Source: Anabaena azotica FACHB-119
GTDB lineage: Bacteria; Cyanobacteriota; Cyanobacteriia; Cyanobacteriales; Nostocaceae
Assembly (NCBI RefSeq): GCF_014697625.1
Contig: NZ_JACJSG010000042.1
Coordinates: 1 to 64,000 of the forward strand
DNA length: 64,000 nucleotides
Direction: 5' to 3'
The position numbers and the translations under genes were made by a program. Shown here piece after piece: positions 57,761 to 64,000 of the stretch (the first letter of the stretch is position 1; each line of letters starts with the position of its first letter). The notes under the pieces are model-generated. The model worked only from the letters and a program-made list of their open reading frames with translations, ran no database searches and was not told where the DNA came from.

Positions 57761-58366
57761 CTAAGTAGGAAAATATTTGCTGACCATATTTTTAATATGC
57801 TTTTCGGAAAAGTTTAATTCCTCTGCTATTTCTTGAAAAGAATATCCCAGTTTCAAAAGTTCATTAAATCGAATAGCATTTGTCATACCTCTGGCTTTTT
57901 GGGCAAAACCACGAGGACGAATCTCAACTTTATGATGACTGAGCGCAAAATAAACAGTCCCCTCAGAACAAGAAAACCTTTTTTTAATCGCTGCAATGCC
58001 AATACCAAGGTTGTAAGAAGATGCAATGCTTAACAGTAAATTTTGGTCTAGCTCTCTCTCACTTGGATGCCACACTCCCGCTTTTTGTAGCACCCAAATC
58101 ACTGTAGAGTTATTGATTTCTAAATCTTCAGCAATTTTTGTATAGCTATGGCCTTGCTTATACGCTTGCACAATATAATCATGATTTGATTTAATTTCCT
58201 CTTGATAAAATGGTGAATTTCCCATTCTGGTGGGATGGCCTATTTTTCTCAAGATTTTGCCGATAGCGACATGAGACACATGATATCTGGATGCGATCGC
58301 ACTTTGGCTCAAACCATTATTATAAGCAGCAGCTATGGCTGCGTACTCTGACTTCGGAACTTTCAA
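57761..58366 (-). CDS. four-helix-turn-helix protein, 201 aa
   Basis: Four successive HTH units of about 45 residues: AYNNGLSQSAIASRYHVSHV, AYKQGHSYTKIAEDLEINNS, SYNLGIGIAAIKKRFSCSEG and LLKLGYSFQEIAEELNFSEK. Each looks like a resolvase-type HTH; there is no catalytic domain. Start is a TTG at 58366 with GGAGG just upstream, since the next ATG would delete the first HTH. A protein made only of HTHs could read a long or repeated site; it is a candidate regulator of the plasmid promoter module. Confidence 0.75.
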   Translation of the reverse strand: MKVPKSEYAAIAAAYNNGLSQSAIASRYHVSHVAIGKILRKIGHPTRMGNSPFYQEEIKSNHDYIVQAYKQGHSYTKIAEDLEINNSTVIWVLQKAGVWHPSERELDQNLLLSIASSYNLGIGIAAIKKRFSCSEGTVYFALSHHKVEIRPRGFAQKARGMTNAIRFNELLKLGYSFQEIAEELNFSEKHIKNMVSKYFPT

Positions 58367-58408
58367 TCCCCCTCCTTATCAATAATGCACCTAAAGTATA
58401 CAATTCAT

Positions 58409-58711
58409 TTAAACAGCCTCAATTATCAACAGTGATTCTACGTTGGCATTACTTTCAAAAATCGCCAGCAGAAAGTTTTCTACTACCTTGTCGTCTAAAC
58501 ATTGATACCCGTAGGGACTAAGTACAGCCCGAAAGTTAACAGCCGCAGATTTACCATAAGCGGTGGATAATTCTTCAAACAGAGTCTTAGGAACATCGAA
58601 ATAATCGTAAGCAATGCCATACTCTAAAAGTATACGCAAAGTATTATCGTCACAAAAACCTAGCAACCTAATAGATTCAGAATTAATGAATTGAATTTCA
58701 AATAATGACAT
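58409..58711 (-). CDS. KTSC-like domain protein, 100 aa
   Basis: SESIRLLGFCDDNTLRILLEYGIAYDYFDVPKTLFEELSTA follows the KTSC pattern (a small beta-rich domain related to the lysyl-tRNA synthetase C-terminus). ATG at 58711 has GGAG 6 nt upstream. Function unknown; such genes are frequent on cyanobacterial plasmids and in phages. Confidence 0.65.
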   Translation of the reverse strand: MSLFEIQFINSESIRLLGFCDDNTLRILLEYGIAYDYFDVPKTLFEELSTAYGKSAAVNFRAVLSPYGYQCLDDKVVENFLLAIFESNANVESLLIIEAV

Positions 58712-58742
58712 AGTTTTCTCCACAGTTTATAGGTAATTACAG

Positions 58743-59342
58743 TCAAACTGTATTGTCAACATAAGGACGGAATGTCAAGTTAACTCTTGGACTAACAAAT
58801 TTATTAGTCTTTGGAACTTGATGTATATGGGTTGATTGACAACCAGGAAGCATTAGTAACAAGCTACCATGCTCTAGCCAGTAGTCAGTAGCACTACCAC
58901 CAATGGGCTTAATCTGAAATTTTCGCACACCACCAAGACTGACGGATGCGATCGCTGGGTCTACGCCCATAGAAGGCTCCTTATCAGCGTGCCAACCGAT
59001 TGAATCTTGTCCATCTCTATATTGATTCCCGATAACTATACGGAAGTTATGGCCTGTTAACGCAGTAATCTTATCTCTAATTTGAGCGAGTTTTTCTGTC
59101 CAGGGTAGAGGTTCAAGTAAGACGCTATTGGAATAAAGATAATTGCATCCTTCGTCACCATAAATGCACTCTAGTCGTGGTACGGGCATAATTTTACCCA
59201 GCATTTTGATTTGATTCTGTTGCCACCGCAAATCAAGACAATGTTGGTACAATTCGTTTGCTTCTTGAATATTTAAAAAATTAGGGTAATAGGTTACAGG
59301 TAAAGGTGTAATCAATTCTGGAAATAAATTTAACTGTGTCAT
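58743..59342 (-). CDS. AlkB-like 2-oxoglutarate/Fe(II) dioxygenase, 199 aa
   Basis: Iron ligands in SIGWHADKE (HxD) and HIHQVPK (distal His), with RVNLTFR giving the oxoglutarate-binding Arg. ASVSLGGVRKFQIK is the substrate strand. Size and order fit AlkB/ALKBH2-3 proteins that remove alkyl lesions from DNA or RNA. On a mobile element it may protect incoming DNA or reverse base modification; this is inference. Confidence 0.87.
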   Translation of the reverse strand: MTQLNLFPELITPLPVTYYPNFLNIQEANELYQHCLDLRWQQNQIKMLGKIMPVPRLECIYGDEGCNYLYSNSVLLEPLPWTEKLAQIRDKITALTGHNFRIVIGNQYRDGQDSIGWHADKEPSMGVDPAIASVSLGGVRKFQIKPIGGSATDYWLEHGSLLLMLPGCQSTHIHQVPKTNKFVSPRVNLTFRPYVDNTV

Positions 59343-59372
59343 ATAAAATCCTAAGCTTACAAAATCTATTTG

Positions 59373-59777
59373 TTAGTCTCTTAAATAGTCTGGACAGTAT
59401 TCGTCTTTACACCCGTAAGGATGGATAGCACATATTAGCTTTATTCCTCCTTCATAAGTAAGTCCATGATAATTAACACAACCAGAACAAACTTCCGGTG
59501 TAGGTTCTTCAGTCATCTTACTGTCTGAAAAAGATGCTGTTCCGATAATTTCAGAAATATCTCCAAATGATTCAACACCTATAATTTTTACGATTAAACT
59601 ATTGTGCCATTTTTCTAATAATTCTAATCGTTTAATATGCCTTTCATTTGATGAATAGAGAAATTCTTCTTGAAAAATTGAGAAAGAACTTACGGCACTT
59701 TTACCAGATATTTCAAAATCACGTTGTTCTCTGTATGATTCGAGTTTCGCTATTTCCGAACGTAAGTATTTCATCAT
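59373..59777 (-). CDS. protein with cysteine-rich HPYG tail, 134 aa
   Basis: Helical N-terminus, then the tail CSGCVNYHGLTYEGGIKLIC, AIHPYG and CPDY. The same C-x2-C-x-N-Y-x-G ... C-A-x-H-P-Y-G ... C-P-D pattern ends the two genes upstream, so three adjacent genes share one likely zinc-binding module on unrelated N-termini. Confidence 0.7.
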   Translation of the reverse strand: MMKYLRSEIAKLESYREQRDFEISGKSAVSSFSIFQEEFLYSSNERHIKRLELLEKWHNSLIVKIIGVESFGDISEIIGTASFSDSKMTEEPTPEVCSGCVNYHGLTYEGGIKLICAIHPYGCKDEYCPDYLRD

Positions 59778-59796
59778 TATTTATCCCTTCAATTAA

Positions 59797-60387
59797 CTAC
59801 TCTGACCTAAAATCAGGACAAATATCGTTATCTACTCCATAAGGGTGCATGGCGCATATACGTTGATTGTCTCCATAAAATCCACCATCATAATTCAAAC
59901 ACCCTCGGCAGGCTTCAGGCATATCGTCTTCGTCCTCATAAAAGCTTAGTTCACAATTTGGACAGGAGGTAATAATCCGACCAAAATCATCTTCAAGACA
60001 AGTTTCAATATCAGTTTTTCCAACAAAATATAAGTAACTACAAATACAAATTTCAATTCTTCCATATAAATCAGAAAATTGGTTTTCATAGGAAGGATGT
60101 AGTTTCCAAAACTGCTGTTCGGAAATTTTAAAAGGGCTTCCGTCGGCGTAAGATGGAACCCAAAGTTTTCCCTTATGATACAATCTCACAACACAACTGG
60201 AATATTCATTTACTGCGTTGTATGCACTACATTTTTCTTCAGCCTCAAAAAAATTGAAAGTTAAGTACCAATATGAAGGATACTTATTTAATGGGTAACT
60301 TTGAAGAACTATATATTGCCCTTCTTCAATTGGATTAAGTTTCAGAGCTACTTCTGGATTCAAAAAGCTAAAATCTTGCATTTCCAT
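59797..60387 (-). CDS. protein with cysteine-rich HPYG tail, 196 aa
   Basis: An N-terminal domain of about 150 residues (EEGQYIVLQSYPLNKYPSYW, with SCPNCELSFYEDE near its end) then the tail CRGCLNYDGGFYGDNQRIC, AMHPYG, CPDF. ATG at 60387 preferred over TTG at 60393. Second of the three-gene family. Confidence 0.7.
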   Translation of the reverse strand: MEMQDFSFLNPEVALKLNPIEEGQYIVLQSYPLNKYPSYWYLTFNFFEAEEKCSAYNAVNEYSSCVVRLYHKGKLWVPSYADGSPFKISEQQFWKLHPSYENQFSDLYGRIEICICSYLYFVGKTDIETCLEDDFGRIITSCPNCELSFYEDEDDMPEACRGCLNYDGGFYGDNQRICAMHPYGVDNDICPDFRSE

Positions 60388-60413
60388 ATTCAAACATCCA
60401 AAATTTCAAACTT

Positions 60414-60791
60414 TTAATCACGATTTTCATAATCAGGACAAATATCTTCATCTACTCCATAAGGATGGATGCCACAGATTAATTTAATTCCTCCATATTC
60501 TTTACCGTGAAAGTTTTTGCAGCGACTACAACGCATTTGTCGCATTAATGAATTTTTCTCTTCTGTGAGCGAATTTAGATGATTTAATTCTTGTTCTAAT
60601 TCTTCTCGGATTTTGTCTTCAACGTAATTATCCCAAGCTTTAAGTTTAAACTGAACGCCTATTATCGATAAGGCACTACCCACAATTAAGGTTTTTAAAG
60701 GCTTATCCTTGCCTTCTTTAATCACTAATAAAAACGCAGTAGTCATAAATACTGCACCAGCAAGAATAAGCAAGATATTTTTAACCTTCAT
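60414..60791 (-). CDS. membrane protein with cysteine-rich HPYG tail, 125 aa
   Basis: Two N-terminal membrane segments (ILLILAGAVFMTTAFLLVI and LIVGSALSIIGVQF), a coiled coil, then the tail CSRCKNFHGKEYGGIKLIC, GIHPYG, CPDY. ATG at 60791 has AGG 7 nt upstream and fits the short leader from the promoter at 60819-60847. First gene of the trio. Confidence 0.7.
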   Translation of the reverse strand: MKVKNILLILAGAVFMTTAFLLVIKEGKDKPLKTLIVGSALSIIGVQFKLKAWDNYVEDKIREELEQELNHLNSLTEEKNSLMRQMRCSRCKNFHGKEYGGIKLICGIHPYGVDEDICPDYENRD

Positions 60792-60818
60792 AACCATACC
60801 TAACAATTTACTATATGT

Positions 60819-60847
60819 ATACTAACCCATTTGTATAATTATGATAA
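60819..60847 (-). promoter_or_regulatory. module promoter for the Cys-tail trio
   Basis: Minus strand TTATCA (60842-60847), 17 bp, TAGTAT (60819-60824), halves TATACAAACCC and TATACTAACCC. No upstream TTTATCTATAGATAAA palindrome is visible here. Confidence 0.68.
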
Positions 60848-60898
60848 GAGGGTTTGTATAAAGATAGTTTATGTTTACAGTATTCTAGCTGGATCACA

Positions 60899-61579
60899 TT
60901 ACTTGATGATTTCTGCCGTGACTTCCCTGAAGCGATCAGAATATGAATACGACTCTGATATGACCCAAAACCTATCATCATATGAGAAAATATCGCCTTT
61001 GCCTGACGAATTAAGAAATGATAATTCAGAGGATTTAGCATCAGGAAAACTTATTAATTCTATACATGAATTTTTATGCCAACTAGTGAAATCTCTTTTT
61101 GTTTTCGTCAGATACGAAGCTTTATTTAGCACCTCATCTGGTCTAACTTTTTTTAAGTGAATTTTAGCTACTAAACAAAAGTCATCGAGATGTAATGCTT
61201 CAGAATTAACTATAGAAATATCTTTTCTTAAGTAGACAGACACAACCCAGTTGAATCTTTTTCCTCTATAAGTTGTCCCATCATACAAAGAAGGACTCCT
61301 TTCTTGATATGAATATGGCGCTTTGTATGTGGTACAAATCTCCCCTGATATATCCGAATACATGGATTCAGGATAAATGTATTCTCCAGGGCAAATAGAA
61401 ATATGTTCGGCTGAAGTTAAGTATTGCAAGTGATAATTCACTGCGTGACCTAGTTGATGACTATTTTCTGATGGGACGTACTTCTTTTTCATGAAAGGAT
61501 AGCCACATATCCGGCAACCATCCTTTTCATCAGGAAATGACTCTTCTTCTACGTTACATAAGTTACATACGTATTTCAT
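60899..61579 (-). CDS. zinc-ribbon protein, 226 aa
   Basis: ATG at 61579 has GAGG upstream. Two CxxC pairs at the N-terminus (YVCNLCNVEEES and GCRICGYPF) form a zinc ribbon, followed by a beta-rich domain (WVVSVYLRKDISIVNSEALH). Longer starts would overlap the preceding gene. No family recognised. Confidence 0.6.
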   Translation of the reverse strand: MKYVCNLCNVEEESFPDEKDGCRICGYPFMKKKYVPSENSHQLGHAVNYHLQYLTSAEHISICPGEYIYPESMYSDISGEICTTYKAPYSYQERSPSLYDGTTYRGKRFNWVVSVYLRKDISIVNSEALHLDDFCLVAKIHLKKVRPDEVLNKASYLTKTKRDFTSWHKNSCIELISFPDAKSSELSFLNSSGKGDIFSYDDRFWVISESYSYSDRFREVTAEIIK

Positions 61580-61616
61580 TATCCACCTCATTTTTACTTT
61601 ACATAAAATCCATTCA

Positions 61617-62360
61617 TTAAGCAGTGCAAATTTTTTGTTGTCTCCAATTGAGCAAGCAGTCAATTAGAGCCGCTTTGCTTAAGTCCTTTCCATTGGATTT
61701 TTGAGGTAGACCTAATTCACTGGCAACTTTTCTAGCAGCACGTAGCGTTAAGTTTTTAATATCTTCGACACTAATAAGGTTAGACTGTTGAACCTCTACA
61801 TTTTGATGATAGTTATTATGTTGTAAATCTTTAGCATTTTCTAAGTCAAGGCATAGTTGTACTCCAGAGTTATTTTGAGTTTTTCTTTGCCGTTTGTAAT
61901 CTACAAATTCTTGAATATTTCGATTCATCCATTGAACCAGACATTCAAAAACAGGAATCTTAGCTTCTAAAGCACATCCTACTTCGTTTAATCCAAATAG
62001 CTCAGGCTGCACTACTGCTCCTGAAGGCAAGATATTAAATGCTTCTTGCCATAATTCCTTTATTTTCTTACTAATATAATTCTCGTATCTATAAATCTTT
62101 AGATAAGCAGTATGCAAAGAATTGATTGCTAACTTCAATAAATCTATAGATTTTTCGTTATCTAAATTTATTCTTACTAAGTGATTAACAGAAACTAAGG
62201 CATTTTTAACTAGCTTTGTAACCATCAAAGCAGCACCTTTAATAACAGTTGTATTCTTTTCTTTTTCTATCTTTTCTAGTTCACTTACATAAGATTTTAA
62301 TCCCTTCTGAAGTGCTTCAATAGCTGGAAAATTAGACTGACGGAATTTGCTGCTAAACAT
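61617..62360 (-). CDS. hypothetical protein with SAP-like C-terminus, 247 aa
   Basis: Helical body (LQKGLKSYVSELEKIEKEKN ... HTAYLKIYRYENYI) and a C-terminal helix-extension-helix LRAARKVASELGLPQKSNGK then LSKAALIDCLLNW, which resembles SAP/Rho-N nucleic-acid-binding motifs. ATG at 62360 has GGAG 6 nt upstream; module promoter at 62405-62433. Confidence 0.65.
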   Translation of the reverse strand: MFSSKFRQSNFPAIEALQKGLKSYVSELEKIEKEKNTTVIKGAALMVTKLVKNALVSVNHLVRINLDNEKSIDLLKLAINSLHTAYLKIYRYENYISKKIKELWQEAFNILPSGAVVQPELFGLNEVGCALEAKIPVFECLVQWMNRNIQEFVDYKRQRKTQNNSGVQLCLDLENAKDLQHNNYHQNVEVQQSNLISVEDIKNLTLRAARKVASELGLPQKSNGKDLSKAALIDCLLNWRQQKICTA

Positions 62361-62404
62361 ATACTTCTCCAATTTTGGTTGGTTTGATCACAGATGTTAT
62401 TTAT

Positions 62405-62433
62405 ATACTATCCTATTTGTATATGTATGACAA
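62405..62433 (-). promoter_or_regulatory. module promoter for the 61617-62360 gene
   Basis: Minus strand TTGTCA (62428-62433), 17 bp, TAGTAT (62405-62410). Confidence 0.7.
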
Positions 62434-62480
62434 GTTAGTTTGTATAGATATATTTTATGCTATGCTTTATTACTAGACAA

Positions 62481-62496
62481 TTTATCTATGTATAAA
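62481..62496. promoter_or_regulatory. upstream palindrome (TTTATCTATGTATAAA)
   Basis: 47 bp upstream of the leftward -35 and about 28 bp before the rightward 62524 gene. Confidence 0.5.
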
Positions 62497-62523
62497 TGGA
62501 TTTATAAAAAGGGAAAAGTATAA

Positions 62524-62802
62524 ATGAGTGAGTTAAAGTGGATAGCTAACGTTCCAAACATTAGCAAAGTTGAGGTACGTGTACTTTTACAAAAGCAAGA
62601 CCTTGAGCAAATTTCTCAACTAATGAGTAAGAACATAGTTGGCGAACCAAAGGGAACCGAAAAGATAACTGTTGAACAATTTAAGGCAATGAACATGGTG
62701 GGAATTTATTCCAAAGAAGTACAAATTAAAAAGCGATCACCACTCTCATTATTGTCATTACTCACTGATTGGCTTAGAAAGATAGGTATGCCTTCAGTTT
62801 AG
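62524..62802 (+). CDS. hypothetical protein, 92 aa
   Basis: Alpha/beta protein (VEVRVLLQKQDLEQISQLMS) with a hydrophobic C-terminal helix (SLLSLLTDWLRKIG). Divergent from the 61617-62360 gene and followed by a strong terminator. No family recognised. Confidence 0.6.
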   Translation: MSELKWIANVPNISKVEVRVLLQKQDLEQISQLMSKNIVGEPKGTEKITVEQFKAMNMVGIYSKEVQIKKRSPLSLLSLLTDWLRKIGMPSV

Positions 62803-62829
62803 TTTGAATTATGATTAAGCCAAAAAGTT

Positions 62830-62853
62830 ACCCCCATACATTCGTGTGGGGGT
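62830..62853. terminator. terminator hairpin
   Basis: ACCCCCATAC pairs with GTGTGGGGGT (one mismatch), loop ATTC, T tract on both sides. Between convergent genes. Confidence 0.8.
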
Positions 62854-62891
62854 TTAGTCTCAGCATATTTTTATTGCTAATAAGTCATTCA

Positions 62892-63440
62892 TTATTGCTT
62901 CTGTTTCAAATTTAATTCTCTCAGTCCTCTTGGTGTTAAACTCAACATCTCACCATCAAATTGAACACAATAATCTCTTATTAAGCAAGAGATAGGATAA
63001 ATCAATTCATCGGCAGTAAGGACTATTTCTTGCTTAAGAAAATCAATATTCACGGGTTTAGGAAATGACTTTTTTAACAAAGAAAGAATTTGCTCCTGAA
63101 TCCCCCAGTCCTCATCCCTATCCTCAATTCTAATTTTGTCATCAATATCCTGCCAATGTTTATATAAGGAATATGCTTGGTCGGGAGCTAACGAAAACCG
63201 AGATTCAATACTTTTAACTCCATCTGGTGAAACTTTGAGCCGAACAAGTTCATATCCCGGCACAGCAATCTCATTACCAAATTGCAATTCTAAAAGTATT
63301 GTTTCTTCCCTGGATGAAAGGATTTCGTCATCTGTGCTGTCTCCCACTTCTGGGTCGCCTGATTCATAGTAGTAGATGTACAGTAAATATTTGTGGCCTT
63401 CTCCATCTACAGTATTGTCATCAATTAGAATTTTCTTCAC
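62892..63440 (-). CDS. hypothetical protein, 182 aa
   Basis: GTG start. A beta-rich acidic N-terminal domain (KYLLYIYYYESGDPEVGDST) and a C-terminal part (IQEQILSLLKKSFPKPVNID ... LTPRGLRELNLK) that looks like a winged helix. No family recognised. Confidence 0.6.
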   Translation of the reverse strand: MKKILIDDNTVDGEGHKYLLYIYYYESGDPEVGDSTDDEILSSREETILLELQFGNEIAVPGYELVRLKVSPDGVKSIESRFSLAPDQAYSLYKHWQDIDDKIRIEDRDEDWGIQEQILSLLKKSFPKPVNIDFLKQEIVLTADELIYPISCLIRDYCVQFDGEMLSLTPRGLRELNLKQKQ

Positions 63441-63556
63441 TTATTAAATTTCCAAATTCAAGCTGTTAACTGTATTCTTTCAATATTTGCTCTTTGGCAA
63501 TTAAAATCTGCTTTTTTAACCAGTATCCAAGATTTTTAACGCAATGTGACGACTTC

Positions 63557-63799
63557 TCAAGTATCAGATATATTTTCATCTATAATAAATTTAGCTTTAT
63601 TAATTGCATCTTTAATGCTATCTTCTCCGCAGCTTTTAGAATTATCTTCTAGAATTTGCAATTGATTATTACGTATATAGTAGAAGTAATAGCCAACTTC
63701 AGAGCGGTCAGCTTGACAGTAAGTTACTAATATTTCATAACCCTTGTAGTTCTCTTGGGCTTCGATAGGATGTCCTTTAAATCTTAATGTTAATGACAT
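63557..63799 (-). CDS. hypothetical protein, 80 aa
   Basis: Small antiparallel beta plus helix protein (YKGYEILVTYCQADRSEVGY, then DAINKAKFIIDE). No family recognised. Confidence 0.55.
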   Translation of the reverse strand: MSLTLRFKGHPIEAQENYKGYEILVTYCQADRSEVGYYFYYIRNNQLQILEDNSKSCGEDSIKDAINKAKFIIDENISDT

Positions 63800-63897
63800 A
63801 AAATGTAAACTTATTTTGTATTAAAAATTTATTCAATCGGTTTAATTCAACAGAAAAATTTTACCTTTTTTTAGGGTAAAATATATCATGATTGTTC

Positions 63898-63917
63898 ATA
63901 CACTAAATTTAGTGTAT
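63898..63917. promoter_or_regulatory. 20-bp perfect palindrome
   Basis: ATACACTAAATTTAGTGTAT. About 20 bp to the left, ATTTTACC and GGTAAAAT form another hairpin. Both lie between the 63557-63799 gene and the partial gene at the window end. Confidence 0.5.
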
Positions 63918-63959
63918 TTCAACATAGATATTAATAACTTGCAATTTTCAAAGCAACTA

Positions 63960-64000
63960 ATGAAATTTATAGGATTATTAGAACGTAAATACTATTCTCC
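63960..64000 (+). CDS. possible partial gene at window end
   Basis: An ATG opens MKFIGLLERKYYS and stays open to the last base. No ribosome binding site is obvious; included because the palindrome just upstream suggests a regulated start. Confidence 0.3.
   Translation, partial: MKFIGLLERKYYS

Noticed and set aside
57609..57784. Minus-strand open frame with protein-like sequence (QQEIASFGLEDITPQE)
   Set aside because: No ATG, GTG or TTG in a usable place; could be a gene remnant, but not supportable as a gene.

Overview
The window looks like one end of a large conjugative plasmid from a filamentous, Nostoc/Anabaena-type cyanobacterium. The evidence is the many HIP1 sites (GCGATCGC), the CyRepA1-type replication protein, an AT-rich coding style and many cyanobacterium-specific hypothetical proteins. 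I see no tRNA, rRNA or CRISPR array.

The replicon is probably linear with a hairpin end. Bases 1-42 are a perfect palindrome at the very start of the window, as expected if reads turned round a closed hairpin telomere, and a protelomerase (telomere resolvase) is encoded at 55.2 kb. A G-poor, repeat-rich subtelomeric zone (about 43-1560) follows, with one small gene (471-635) that has a perfect ribosome binding site.

Layout: 1.6-7.6 kb holds accessory and establishment genes (GIY-YIG, DUF2958, PAPS-reductase-like, ArdA antirestriction, DUF3560). 7.7-10.7 kb is a type II (ParM-like) partition locus with a repeat-type centromere and a likely frameshifted third gene. 10.9-16.1 kb is a giant MobF relaxase-helicase with a replication-protein-like domain and an out-of-frame gene embedded in it. 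17.8-31.7 kb is a minus-strand type IV secretion operon (VirB2, VirB3/B4, VirB5, VirB6, VirB8, VirB10, VirB9-like and VirD4). 32-42 kb is a DNA-modification and accessory block (response regulator, DUF488, C5-cytosine methyltransferase, ASCH, AAA ATPase, DPPY methyltransferase, DpdA-type transglycosylase). 42.8-46.3 kb is the CyRepA1 replication gene with a structured leader. 46.8-50.9 kb is an operon with a second membrane-bound transfer-type ATPase. 51-64 kb has small genes, a UvrD-like helicase, the protelomerase, a four-HTH protein, an AlkB-like dioxygenase and three genes sharing a cysteine-rich tail.

The genes are tied together by a repeated promoter architecture. At least eleven promoters on both strands have a -35 hexamer close to TTGTCA, exactly 17 bp, then TAGTAT (once TAGTGT). 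Most lie in an imperfect inverted repeat, and most have a second palindrome (TTTATCTATAGATAAA type) about 40-50 bp upstream. The same half-site lies 6 bp inside the terminal palindrome. This suggests one plasmid-wide regulator controlling antirestriction, helicase, telomere-linked and small unknown genes.
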